Part shown: in pieces, positions 20,718-30,573 of the stretch
Layout: each line of letters begins with the position of its first letter
Numbering within the stretch: position 1 is the stretch's first letter
NCBI RefSeq assembly: GCF_000011745.1
Contig: NC_007292.1
Span: 727,655 to 791,654, forward strand
DNA from: Candidatus Blochmanniella pennsylvanica str. BPEN
Lineage (GTDB): Bacteria; Pseudomonadota; Gammaproteobacteria; Enterobacterales; Enterobacteriaceae
Length of the DNA stretch: 64,000 bases
Reading direction: 5' to 3'
The notes under the pieces: generated by a model
Database searches by the model: none
Seen by the model: the letters and a program-made list of their open reading frames with translations, nothing else
What the model was told of the DNA's origin: nothing
Program-made: the position numbers and the translations under genes

Positions 20718-21467
20718 TTATTTGTTGATTTTGTTTATAAGTCTAGCGGGTTTTCCTGCGACTGTAGCATGAGGCGGTACAGAGTGTAGTACGACAGAAC
20801 CAGCTCCAATTTTAGCACCATATCCTACTTCAATATTACCTAAAATAATAGAACCAGCTCCAATCATTACTTTTTGCCTAATTTTAGGATGACGATCACC
20901 ATTTATTTTGCCAGTTCCACCTAAGGTCACAGATTGCATTATAGATACATTATTTTCTACGACTGATGTTTCTCCGATCACTACACCAGTCGCATGATCT
21001 ATCATAACACCATATCCGATACTTGCCGCAGGATGAATATCCACATTAAAAATAGTAGAAATATGATTATAAAAATACATAGCTAATTCTTTACGATTAT
21101 GCTTCCATAACCAATGAGAAATACGATGCGCTTGCAGTGCATGGAATCCTTTTGAATATAAAAAAGGAGTAAAATACTTAGTGACAGATGGATCATTTAA
21201 ACGTATTGCATAAATATCTTGTGCAGCAGAAGTAATGATATTGTCATCGGATCCGAATATATCTTCTAATATCTTAATGACAGCAATTGTAGATATATCT
21301 GTGTTAGTTAATTTTTTAGATAGTATGTAAATTAATGCATCTTTAAAGTTTGTGTGCATTAATAGGGTTGTATATATGAAACTAGTTAATATAGGTTCAG
21401 AGTCAATTAACAATCTTGCTTCAATTTTAATGTTACTCCAAACTATTTCTAATATATTTAAAGTCAT
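20718..21467 (-). CDS. cysE: Serine acetyltransferase, C-terminally shortened
   Basis: Makes O-acetylserine, the carbon acceptor for cysteine, which feeds MetB. The N-terminal helical domain and left-handed beta-helix (hexapeptide repeats, roughly residues 140-235) are intact, with Asp143 and His158 in NVDIHPAASI and MIDHATGVVIG. The protein ends at residue 249 with ARLINKINK. The E. coli enzyme runs to 273, and its last residues, ending in isoleucine, dock into cysteine synthase. That tail is absent here. Last gene of yibN-grxC-secB-gpsA-cysE, the E. coli order. Confidence 0.97.
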   Translation of the reverse strand: MTLNILEIVWSNIKIEARLLIDSEPILTSFIYTTLLMHTNFKDALIYILSKKLTNTDISTIAVIKILEDIFGSDDNIITSAAQDIYAIRLNDPSVTKYFTPFLYSKGFHALQAHRISHWLWKHNRKELAMYFYNHISTIFNVDIHPAASIGYGVMIDHATGVVIGETSVVENNVSIMQSVTLGGTGKINGDRHPKIRQKVMIGAGSIILGNIEVGYGAKIGAGSVVLHSVPPHATVAGKPARLINKINK

Positions 21468-21517
21468 GCACTTACCTAATCGCCGTAGTATGAATGATAA
21501 TTGAAATCTATTATTAA

Positions 21518-22552
21518 TTATTTTAAACCATTAATTTTTTCTTCTTTTTGTGTACGTTCCAATAAAGAGTGAGCTGCATCATGAACATTTTTATTTTGAT
21601 ATAGTATTTGATATGTTTGTTCGGTAATGGGCATATCTACTTTGTGTTTAACAGATAACATATATACTTCTTTTATGTTATAGAATCCTTCTATTATTTT
21701 CCCAACATTTTTTTGAGCATGATGTATCTCGAAACCCTGTCCCAATAATATTCCAAAGCGACGATTACGTGATTGATTATCAGTGCAAGTTAATATCAAA
21801 TCTCCTAATCCAGCTAATCCCATGAAAGTGTCTAGTGTCGCTCCAATTGCTATACCTAGGCGAGACATCTCTACTAAACCCCGCGTAATTAATGCTGTCC
21901 GGGCATTGGATCCAAACCCTATGCCATCAGAAATACCTGCTCCGATAGCAATAATGTTTTTTACTACTCCAGCTATTTGAATACCAATAGTATCTGTGTT
22001 GCTGTATATTCTGAAATTTTTATTACAATGTAGTATATTTTGTAGATCACAACTTAATATAGTATCATTAGAAGCTAGAGTTATTGCCGTGGGCAATCCC
22101 ATAGCGAGTTCTCTAGCGAAAGTTGGACCAGATATAATTGCAATAGGAATATTTTTTCCTAAAATATCATACGCCACATCTTGTAATAAACGTCCAGTTT
22201 TTGGCTCTAAACCTTTAGATGCTATAATAATACGAGTATTGCTCTTTAAATTTGGTTTTAATCGCATCAAAACATGACCAAATACACGACTTGGAACCGC
22301 AATCAATAAATTTCGGCAAGTAGATAAAGCTATAGACAACGATTTCTCTAAATACAATGATGGTGGAAAAGCGATACCGGGTAAATAGGCTTGATTGCAT
22401 CGATTAATTTGGAGTTTTTGAATATGAATTGCATTATGTCCCCATAACAATACGGAATGACCATTTCTAGATAACGCAATAGCTATGGCCGTTCCATAGG
22501 AACCTGCTCCAATAATAGTGATGTTAGGATATTTAGGGTATTTAATAGACAC
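21518..22552 (-). CDS. gpsA: Glycerol-3-phosphate dehydrogenase [NAD(P)+]
   Basis: Reduces dihydroxyacetone phosphate to sn-glycerol 3-phosphate for phospholipid synthesis. The 344 residues compare with 339 in E. coli. The Rossmann motif [18 protein letters not shown] is at the N-terminus. The catalytic lysine lies in [13 protein letters not shown], and SRNRRFG binds substrate. It sits 30 bases after secB and 50 before cysE. Confidence 0.97.
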   Translation of the reverse strand: MSIKYPKYPNITIIGAGSYGTAIAIALSRNGHSVLLWGHNAIHIQKLQINRCNQAYLPGIAFPPSLYLEKSLSIALSTCRNLLIAVPSRVFGHVLMRLKPNLKSNTRIIIASKGLEPKTGRLLQDVAYDILGKNIPIAIISGPTFARELAMGLPTAITLASNDTILSCDLQNILHCNKNFRIYSNTDTIGIQIAGVVKNIIAIGAGISDGIGFGSNARTALITRGLVEMSRLGIAIGATLDTFMGLAGLGDLILTCTDNQSRNRRFGILLGQGFEIHHAQKNVGKIIEGFYNIKEVYMLSVKHKVDMPITEQTYQILYQNKNVHDAAHSLLERTQKEEKINGLK

Positions 22553-22582
22553 AATAATTTAAACTAACTATTTTTTAAAATA

Positions 22583-23047
22583 TTAAATTTTAAGTGTATC
22601 ATTATATTTCTTTTGTAAGGACTGAATAAACAAAATATCGAAATTAATTGGATCTAAGTTAAGTTGAGGGAAAGTGCCTCTCGACACTTGGTTGCTAACG
22701 CATTCGCTGGCATAGGGAAATAAAATCGTCGGGCAATGCACTTTAAGACAACGTATCATTTGTGTCTTGTTTAATCCTGAAACATTAAAAATTCCAGCTT
22801 GTTTTACTTGACATAAAAAAGCTGTATCGTCCTCAATTTTTGCAGTAACAGTAACACATAATACCACTTCGTACATATCAATGTGAATATTCTTAGCATC
22901 ACTATTTAAATCTACCTTAATTTTTGGATTCCAATTTATTTGAAACACTCCAGGAGTGTTCGGAGCTTCAAATGAAATATCTTTGATATAAATTCTTTGT
23001 ATACGAAATAAAACATTATTACTGTTGCTTTCTAACACAAAAAACAT
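22583..23047 (-). CDS. secB: Protein-export chaperone SecB
   Basis: Tetrameric cytoplasmic chaperone that holds precursors for SecA. The 154 residues match E. coli (155). The conserved core FRIQRIYIKDISFEAPN, then YEVVL..VTVTA, CPTILFPYASE and SRGTFPQLNL is complete. It lies between grxC and gpsA as in E. coli. Retention suggests that some outer-membrane or periplasmic proteins still need SecB. Confidence 0.97.
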   Translation of the reverse strand: MFFVLESNSNNVLFRIQRIYIKDISFEAPNTPGVFQINWNPKIKVDLNSDAKNIHIDMYEVVLCVTVTAKIEDDTAFLCQVKQAGIFNVSGLNKTQMIRCLKVHCPTILFPYASECVSNQVSRGTFPQLNLDPINFDILFIQSLQKKYNDTLKI

Positions 23048-23087
23048 CCTTAGTACATTACAAAATTTAATAAATAATCATAATTTA

Positions 23088-23363
23088 TTAACTGTTTGTA
23101 TTCATTAAGATTAGATCTAATTTACCCTGATCATTTAAAAGTATCAAATCATCCGACCCCCCAATATGTAGACCATCTATAAAAATCTGCGGAAATGTAG
23201 CGCGACCACCAGAACGTTGTCTCATTTCTATACTTAGAGAATCTGATAAATTGCTACAATCTACAGAAATTTCTCTAAAATCTAAAGATTTTTTTTTCAA
23301 TAATGCTTTAGCCCGCTCACAGTAAGGACAATTTTTTTTTGTATAAATTTCAATATAAGCCAT
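23088..23363 (-). CDS. grxC: Glutaredoxin 3
   Basis: Glutathione-dependent disulfide reductase of the cytoplasm. The 91 residues are slightly longer than E. coli Grx3 (83). Active site CPYC is at 12-15, and the cis-proline and glutathione-site motifs TFPQIFIDGLHIGGSDDL are present. It lies 12 bases downstream of yibN and 40 upstream of secB, an operon-like spacing. Confidence 0.97.
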   Translation of the reverse strand: MAYIEIYTKKNCPYCERAKALLKKKSLDFREISVDCSNLSDSLSIEMRQRSGGRATFPQIFIDGLHIGGSDDLILLNDQGKLDLILMNTNS

Positions 23364-23375
23364 TGTTTATTCTCA

Positions 23376-23825
23376 TTATTTTAATGCTTTATTTTTTAAT
23401 AGAAGAGGAAAATTATCAGATTTCCAGCCAACTATTCCGCCATGTAGTACATATATTTCTTCAAATTTTAATTTATATAGATACCGTTTAATTGAATGTG
23501 CCAACACATTATTATCGTGTACAATAATCAATGGATGCTGTTTAAACCTTTTTAATTGGCAAATATTATTATTTTTAATTTCTTCTATTGAAACATTAAT
23601 ACTATTTGTTATGTGTCCTGCGTGATAGTCATCTTGACTACGAATATCTATTACTATCGCATTTTTTTTATTTATTAGATAAATTGCTGTATCACGTAAT
23701 ATTTCAGAAGACCCAAACAACCAACTATTAATTGTAGTGTACAACACTGCAATTAACAAAAGTACCCATATAATACTGAGTATTATATGGCGTTGTAAAA
23801 ATATTGTTATTTCCTGGATGCACAT
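23376..23825 (-). CDS. yibN: Membrane-anchored rhodanese-like protein YibN
   Basis: The ATG at 23825 gives 149 residues starting MCIQEITIF, close to E. coli MQEIMQF; a TTG three codons upstream is less likely. An N-terminal membrane helix (about residues 10-28, IILSIIWVLLLIAVLYT) is followed by a rhodanese domain with VIDIRSQDDYHAGHI and LHGGIVGWK. The loop between the IIVHDN strand and the next helix, where rhodaneses carry the catalytic cysteine, contains no cysteine, so sulfur transfer is doubtful. Function unknown; first gene of the block ending in cysE. Confidence 0.88.
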   Translation of the reverse strand: MCIQEITIFLQRHIILSIIWVLLLIAVLYTTINSWLFGSSEILRDTAIYLINKKNAIVIDIRSQDDYHAGHITNSINVSIEEIKNNNICQLKRFKQHPLIIVHDNNVLAHSIKRYLYKLKFEEIYVLHGGIVGWKSDNFPLLLKNKALK

Positions 23826-24383
23826 AGATTGCAAATTTTCTTGAAAAATAACTCTATATAATATACTAAAATTTATTTATATTCTGAAGTATCATGTAGT
23901 TTTTTAATACAGATGGAAAATTATGAATCATTACGATATTACCGTGATAATAAATATATTTTATACTTGATGATATAGTATCAAATAAAAATATAAATAT
24001 CATGAACAAGTATATATACTAACTATTATATCACAAACACATCATAAGATCATTATATTCTATGTTGAAATAAAAAACTAGTACATTTTTTTGTAAATAA
24101 TGTTAATAAATAAATATTATTTATGATATATTTTCATCCTGAATAGATACATCAGGCAATAACAAATAATTTTTACATTATGTTTTCTGTAATGATTCTG
24201 GAAACAGTGTACTCGAAAATTGTGGATTTACTATATGCATATTGCATATAGTAAATAACTTAAGATAATATATTTTTTCTATTAAATATTAAAACGCTAT
24301 ATTTCATGATGTTGTGTTATATAAAATAATTTAAATTATTGTATTAATTGTATTTAAGTATACATGTAATTATGTGAGAAAGT
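23826..24383. other. Divergent yibN/hldD spacer
   Basis: AT-rich, no gene. Contains the 13-bp hairpin at 24227-24255. Promoters for both flanking operons must lie here; none was assigned with confidence. Confidence 0.5.
24227..24255. repeat. 13-bp perfect hairpin upstream of hldD
   Basis: TTTACTATATGCA at 24227-24239 and its reverse complement at 24243-24255 flank a 3-base loop. It lies 128 bases before the hldD start, between divergent genes, so a terminator role is not obvious. It could be an operator-like site or a relic of a lost gene. Confidence 0.45.
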
Positions 24384-25346
24384 ATGATTGTGGTCACTGG
24401 CGGAGCAGGGTTTATAGGTTGCAATATTATTAAGGCTTTAAATAAAATTGCATACAAAAATATTTTAGTGGTAGATAATTTAAAAAATGGAAAAAAATAT
24501 AACAATCTGAAAAGTTTGTATATTTCGGACTACATGGATAAAAATTGCTTTATCAAAAATATACTGAATAATCCTGTTAATTCTTATATTAAGGATATAG
24601 ATGTAGTGTTTCATGAAGGAGCCTGCTCTTCCACTACTGAATGGGATGGCAAGTATATGATGGAGAATAATTATCAATATTCTAAAGATCTATTATTTTA
24701 TTGTCTTAAAAACAAAATTCCTTTTATATATGCTTCCTCTGCGTCAGTATATGGTAAAGATACCAGAATGCTTCTTCATCCCCAGGCATATGAACAACCC
24801 ATGAATATATACAGTTATTCCAAATTTTTATTTGATCAATATGTGCGTACTATATTGCCAAAAGTTACATCTCAGGTTTGTGGATTAAGATACTTTAATG
24901 TTTATGGCCCCTATGAAGCACATAAAGGTAGTATGGCTAGTATAGTATTTCAATTATATCAACAAATTACCAGTAAAAAACACCCAACACTGTTTATTGG
25001 AAGTAAACAGTTAAACAGGGATTTTATATATATTGAAGATATAGTTGATATAAATCTTTGGGCCTGGAATAATAAAATATCTGGAATTTTTGATTGTGGA
25101 ACAGGTAAATCTAAATCATTTGAGTTCATTGCTAATATCGTGTTAAGTTTTTTTAATCAAAACATAACCATTAAATATATTTCTATGCCAAAAAAAATAC
25201 GTGATCATTATCAAATATTTACTCAGGCAAATATCTCTCAGTTAAGAACGACAGGTTATTGTAAGGAATTTACTAACCTTAATCAAGGTATATGTCGCTA
25301 TTTAAATTGGTTGTCATACAACAATGTTAATCATTGTAATAATTAA
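24384..25346 (+). CDS. hldD: ADP-L-glycero-D-manno-heptose 6-epimerase
   Basis: Last step in making the activated heptose of the lipopolysaccharide inner core. The 320 residues carry the N-terminal NAD motif TGGAGFIG, the catalytic YxxxK pair at Tyr143 and Lys147 (YSYSK), and ASSASVYG. A ten-residue Asn-rich tail extends past the E. coli end. First gene of hldD-waaF-waaC, as in E. coli. Confidence 0.97.
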   Translation: MIVVTGGAGFIGCNIIKALNKIAYKNILVVDNLKNGKKYNNLKSLYISDYMDKNCFIKNILNNPVNSYIKDIDVVFHEGACSSTTEWDGKYMMENNYQYSKDLLFYCLKNKIPFIYASSASVYGKDTRMLLHPQAYEQPMNIYSYSKFLFDQYVRTILPKVTSQVCGLRYFNVYGPYEAHKGSMASIVFQLYQQITSKKHPTLFIGSKQLNRDFIYIEDIVDINLWAWNNKISGIFDCGTGKSKSFEFIANIVLSFFNQNITIKYISMPKKIRDHYQIFTQANISQLRTTGYCKEFTNLNQGICRYLNWLSYNNVNHCNN

Positions 25347-25364
25347 GTGAATAAAATTTTCATT

Positions 25365-26405
25365 GTGAAAATATTAGTTATTAGTCCTTCATGGATTGGC
25401 GATACCGTGATATCACATAGTATGTATCGATTGTTGATTAAGAAATATTGTTCCAATATTAAGATTGATGTTCTTACTCCGATGTGGTGCAAAGATCTGT
25501 TCAATCATATGCCTGAAATTAATCAAACATTATTTATTCCTTACGGGCATGGAGTTTTAGAATTATCAAAATGTTACCATCTCGGAAAATTTTTAAAAAA
25601 TGAGAAATATCAACAAGCGATAATATTACCTAATTCATTTAAATCTGCTTTAATACCGTTTTTTGCGGACATTCCGATTCGGACCGGATGGCGTGGAGAA
25701 ATGAGGTATGGTATATTGAATGATTTGAGAATACTTAACAAAAAATTATTCCCGTTAATGGTACAACGTTATGCCGCTTTGGTATGTGATTATAATGTTA
25801 CAAAAAATTCTTATAATTTACCTTGTCCGCTGCCGTTACCCCAATTAAGTGTAAATGAAAAAGAAATTGAAGATATATTATACAAATTTAATTTGTATTC
25901 TCACAGAGAATCACTGATTGGTTTATGCCCAGGCGCGGAATTTGGATTAGCTAAAAGTTGGCCTCATTATCATTACATAACATTAGCTATTCGGTTAATT
26001 CGTTGTGGATATCACGTAGTAATATTAGGATCCCCTAAAGATCAACTAATTAATAGATTTATTCAACATAGCATTCTCAAAAATATGAAACAACATTGTA
26101 ACAATCTTATAGGAATCACATCATTAGGAGAAGCTATTGCGATTATAGCAGCTTGCACAGGAATTATTAGTAATGATTCTGGTTTAATGCATGTAGCTTG
26201 CGCATTGAAACGCCCTGTAATAGGGTTGTATGGACCTAGTAATCCTAAGTTTACTCCACCTTTATTTTCTCAATCTATTGTGATTCGTCGTATGGCAGGA
26301 TATTATGCCATACGAAACGGCGATAGTTTATATGGTTATCATAACAGTTTAATAGATATTACTCCAGATCAAGTTTTAAAGGCATTAAAAACATTATTAT
26401 ATTGA
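25365..26405 (+). CDS. waaF: ADP-heptose:LPS heptosyltransferase II
   Basis: Adds the second heptose to the inner core at the cytoplasmic face of the inner membrane. GT9 family. The GTG at 25365 gives MKILVISPSWIGDTV, which matches E. coli WaaF exactly in register. A second GTG at 25347, directly after the hldD stop, would add six residues. Neither has a clear ribosome binding site. Conserved: NSFKSALIPFFADIPIRTGW, GLCPGAEFGLAKSWP and SNDSGLMHVA. Followed 21 bases later by waaC. Confidence 0.95.
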   Translation: MKILVISPSWIGDTVISHSMYRLLIKKYCSNIKIDVLTPMWCKDLFNHMPEINQTLFIPYGHGVLELSKCYHLGKFLKNEKYQQAIILPNSFKSALIPFFADIPIRTGWRGEMRYGILNDLRILNKKLFPLMVQRYAALVCDYNVTKNSYNLPCPLPLPQLSVNEKEIEDILYKFNLYSHRESLIGLCPGAEFGLAKSWPHYHYITLAIRLIRCGYHVVILGSPKDQLINRFIQHSILKNMKQHCNNLIGITSLGEAIAIIAACTGIISNDSGLMHVACALKRPVIGLYGPSNPKFTPPLFSQSIVIRRMAGYYAIRNGDSLYGYHNSLIDITPDQVLKALKTLLY

Positions 26406-26426
26406 TCAATCAAAAAGATAATTATC

Positions 26427-27398
26427 ATGAAGGTTTTAATTATAAAAATTTCTTCTATGGGAGATATTATACATACTTTACCTGCTGTTACTGATGCATC
26501 AAATATTGTACCAAATATATTATTTGATTGGATTGTAGAAGAAACTTTTTCTGACATTCTTAGATGGCATCCGGGAATACATCACATTATTCCTATAAAC
26601 CTTAGATTTTGGATAAAAAAATGGTATAAATTGTCTTCATGGAAGAAATATCGTGAATGTTGCATACAATTAAAAAAAAAATATGACGTGATTATTGACG
26701 CTCAAGGTCTATTAAAGACATCATTGTTAGTAACATATATGACATGCGGTAAAAAACATGGCATGGACTATATGAGTGTACGGGAACCTATGAGTTCTTT
26801 GTTTTATCATGAACGACATTATTCCAATAAAAATCAACACGCTGTGGAGCGCATTCGACAGCTTTTTTCTCTCAGCTTAAAATATCCTATACCATCTTAT
26901 ATAGGCAAGTATAATATCGAACATTTATTTCCACCTCAAAAACATCATGCTCCTTATTTAATATTTTTCCATTCTACTACTAAATTTGAAAAACTTTGGA
27001 CGGAATTAAATTGGAGTATTATTGCTCAATATGCTATCAATGCAGGATATTGTATTAAATTACCTTTTTGGACAAAAAGCGAAGAATTACGTACTAATCG
27101 GTTAGCGAGATTACATTGCAATCAAATAATAATATTACCAAAATTAACGCTACAAGAGATTGCTATCCAAATATCTGGAGCAACAGCTGTAATCTCTGTT
27201 GATACTGGACTTAGTCATTTGACAGCAGCGCTCGGTTGTCCTAATATTACATTGTATGGACCAACTAATCCTAAATTGATCGGAACATATGGACAGAACC
27301 AAATTGTTTTACGATCTTCAACTAAAAAAATGCAACACTTAACCCCTATACACGTTTGGAACTCATTACAAAAAATTTTAAATTTAAAATATATTTAA
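26427..27398 (+). CDS. waaC: ADP-heptose:LPS heptosyltransferase I
   Basis: Adds the first heptose to Kdo2-lipid A. The 323 residues are close to E. coli (319). MKVLIIKISSMGDIIHTLPA at the start, IDAQGLLKTS, KHGMDY and SVDTGLSHLTAAL are diagnostic of the family. Last gene of the heptose operon; the outer-core genes that follow in E. coli are absent. Confidence 0.97.
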   Translation: MKVLIIKISSMGDIIHTLPAVTDASNIVPNILFDWIVEETFSDILRWHPGIHHIIPINLRFWIKKWYKLSSWKKYRECCIQLKKKYDVIIDAQGLLKTSLLVTYMTCGKKHGMDYMSVREPMSSLFYHERHYSNKNQHAVERIRQLFSLSLKYPIPSYIGKYNIEHLFPPQKHHAPYLIFFHSTTKFEKLWTELNWSIIAQYAINAGYCIKLPFWTKSEELRTNRLARLHCNQIIILPKLTLQEIAIQISGATAVISVDTGLSHLTAALGCPNITLYGPTNPKLIGTYGQNQIVLRSSTKKMQHLTPIHVWNSLQKILNLKYI

Positions 27399-29289
27399 AA
27401 AATATTTTTTTAAACTTGTTTATATAAACCTTATATTAATTTTAATGCTTTCATTATAAATTGATATTTTTTGTTTGATAACAAAAAATATCAATCCGTT
27501 AGGAGCAATAGTGTTTATATGGTTTAAAAGTAAATAATTGTATTTCCATAAAAAGAATAATATCTAAAAAATTAGATTTTTTATTGATGAATATCAATAT
27601 TTTTAAATTAATATCATTTCACATTCAATTATAAATTACTGCAAATTATTAGATCTAATTAATGAATTAATGACTTATTTAACAAATAGCACTACAGTCT
27701 CTTCATCATTCTAGTGCTAGAATATTCTTGCAATCATATTGATGTAAAAATTGAATATAATTCTCAAACATTAAATTTTTAAACATTTTAATTGTGTGTA
27801 TTTGTCATTTTAACTATTTAATATTATTTAAGGAAAATTAAAATTTTCAAATAATAATAGATATTAATTTCTCGATTAAAAAAATATATTTTTATTATTT
27901 TTTATAAATATTACAATTAAAATACGTGATACTGTTAATTTTAGCATTAAAATTTTACTAAAAATTCATTTTTTATGAACAAATTACTGGTTTATTGTGT
28001 CGATAAAATTTTTGCCAGTATAAATAAAATAATAAAAGATAATTAAGGATATAACATAATAAAATGAGTTTACAATCTAATCCGATAAAGTGATTAACAT
28101 GTATTTTATACATAATTTAATATATATATCTAAAAATTAATGTAGTAACTGGTAGCTATGCAATAATACTAAAAAATATTATATATGTAGTAATTATGCT
28201 TGTTATTCTGTGCCAGAAAAGATCTATATAATACAATAAAATAAACAATATTTAAATTATATATTTCATCGTACATAGTTATATGGTTATATATAGATTA
28301 TTGCTTATAATTTAAAATAGAAATATAAAATATATTTAACATAGAAAAAATAAATTCCTAAAAATATTTAAAAGTTACAGAAATAAAATCGTTTTTAACA
28401 TAATTTTATTCTGAATAAGTAGTCCGTTGTCTATCATTACGTTACGATGGAAATAGATAAATATGCGATAAAATCAAAAAATAAAGTACATATATCAGTT
28501 TAATCTTATTGTTTAATTTTTAAAAATATTATTTATGTTATGAATTGAAATTATTATTCAATATTAAAAATAATTATATACATAGTACGTATATATTTTT
28601 ATAAGTTTGAATAAATAAATTTTGTTTAAATATAAAATAGTAAAAAAGTAATTGAAAATTATTTTCAAACAACTTGTAATAAATTTTATTTATACTAATA
28701 AAACTATAAGATTGCAAATTCGTGAATATTCTAGTGTCAATGTCAATTACGTAATGAATTTTTAAATTAAATCCAACATATAATTGATGTTAATACAAAT
28801 TATTAATGTAAAAATAATATTTATATATTATATGTGTTTATTTGGATGATTAATTTACGTTTTTAGTTGTATAAAAATTAATCAGATTTTATAGATTATA
28901 TAATTTATTTATTATAAATATCATCTGTATAAATATAATCTAATAACTAATTATTGTCATACTTAACAAATCATTTGATTTATTCAAAAAATATTAAACC
29001 AGTAATTAACGATTTTATCGTTTACAATACAATGTTTAGTTTTTCAAGAATATTTATGAGAATTCATTATTTTTTAATTTAAAGTAAAAATATTTCATAA
29101 ACATAATTGTTAAAAATAGCAAGAAACATAGATAGTTTTCCAGATGAATTGTTTTTTAAAATTTATATAGATATTGACTATTAAAATATATTATATAAAA
29201 AATAGCGATATTGATATATAGTTTAAATACATATAAAATAATTAAATTAGTAATTATGAATATAATAACTGATTACTTTAGGATATGAT
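27399..29289. other. 1.9 kb gene-free gap between waaC and waaA
   Basis: The largest gap in the window. E. coli carries the lipopolysaccharide outer-core cluster and O-antigen ligase here. Only extremely AT-rich sequence with dense stops remains. Apart from the hairpin at 27461-27494 nothing recognisable was found. Confidence 0.6.
27461..27494 (+). terminator. Probable terminator after waaC
   Basis: A 15-bp perfect stem (TTGATATTTTTTGTT at 27461-27475, complement at 27480-27494) with a 4-base loop begins 63 bases past the waaC stop. No U-run follows, but the position and length fit an end for the hldD-waaF-waaC transcript. Confidence 0.5.
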
Positions 29290-30573
29290 ATGTTTATAAT
29301 ATACATTACAATATATAATATTATAATGTATATTGCTCAACCTATAATATGGATACGATTATTATGGCGCAGCAGACGATCGCCATCGTATCGTAAATGT
29401 TGGTTGGAACGCTACGGATTTTATAGAAAATCTATCCAATCTGATGGAATCATTTTACATGCTGTGTCCTTAGGAGAAACATTAGCAGCTATCCCCCTGA
29501 TACGTGCTTTGCAGCAGCGTTACCCAAAAATAACAATCACATTAACTGCGATGACTCCCACAGGAATAGAATTGGCGCGCTCTAAATTTAGTCATAATAC
29601 GCACTGCAGTTATTTACCTTATGATTTACCTGGTGCTATGAAACGATTTATTAATCAAGTTAAGCCACGATTAGTTATTGCTATGGAAACTGAACTATGG
29701 CCAAATCTCATAAATATATTATATCAACGCAAGATTCCTTTCATTATTGCTAACGCACGGTTATCATATCGCTCTTTTACAGGATATAATAGATTTAGTT
29801 ATTTTATTTCATTGATTATGAAACGTATTACTTTAATTGCTGCTCAAAATAAAGAAGACGCTTCTCGATTTCTTAAATTAGGGTTTAAAAAAAATCAATT
29901 ATTTATCACAGGTAATTTAAAATATGATATTGAAATGAACCAAGATTTATTAAATAAAATTTCATTTTTAAAAAAAAATTGGATTAAAAAACGGCAGGTG
30001 TGGATAGCTAGTAGTACTCATTCAGGAGAAGAGATATTATTATTACAAGCACATAAACATCTCTTGACAAGGTTTCCTAATTTACTAATGATTTTGGCTC
30101 CACGTCACCCAGAACGTTTTATTAGTGTTAAAAACATTACTGAACAAGCCGGATTGTCTTATATCATGAGAAGTAATGGGGTTGCTCCATCTAAAGAAAC
30201 GCAAGTAATTATTAATGATACTATAGGAGAATTAATGTTACTATACGGTGTTTCAGATATAGCATTTATTGGAGGTAGTTTAGTAAAACATGGAGGACAT
30301 AATCCGTTGGAGCCAGCTGCACATTCTATTCCATTGATCATGGGGCCGTATACTTTTAATTTTAATGATATTTGCATTAAATTATGTAAATCAAATGGGT
30401 TAATTACAGTAACTGATACGGAATCCTTAGTGAAGGCTGTTGCTATGTTGCTGGTAAATCAACAGTGTCGTGTGAACTATGGTTATAGAGCCATCAAAGT
30501 GCTGCAGCATAATCAAGGAGCACTAAAGCAATTATTGGGTTTGTTAGATAGTTATTTATTAGTTCAAAAATAA
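29290..30573 (+). CDS. waaA: Kdo transferase
   Basis: Transfers two Kdo sugars to lipid IVA, the essential base of lipopolysaccharide. Membrane-anchored GT-B enzyme. The 427 residues match E. coli (425). An N-terminal hydrophobic anchor (about residues 2-22) precedes the glycine-rich HAVSLGETLAAIP with the catalytic Glu, then METELWPNL, NARLS, APRHPERF and GGSLVKHGGHNPLEPAA. The order waaA-coaD follows E. coli, although a 729-base spacer now separates them. Confidence 0.97.
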   Translation: MFIIYITIYNIIMYIAQPIIWIRLLWRSRRSPSYRKCWLERYGFYRKSIQSDGIILHAVSLGETLAAIPLIRALQQRYPKITITLTAMTPTGIELARSKFSHNTHCSYLPYDLPGAMKRFINQVKPRLVIAMETELWPNLINILYQRKIPFIIANARLSYRSFTGYNRFSYFISLIMKRITLIAAQNKEDASRFLKLGFKKNQLFITGNLKYDIEMNQDLLNKISFLKKNWIKKRQVWIASSTHSGEEILLLQAHKHLLTRFPNLLMILAPRHPERFISVKNITEQAGLSYIMRSNGVAPSKETQVIINDTIGELMLLYGVSDIAFIGGSLVKHGGHNPLEPAAHSIPLIMGPYTFNFNDICIKLCKSNGLITVTDTESLVKAVAMLLVNQQCRVNYGYRAIKVLQHNQGALKQLLGLLDSYLLVQK

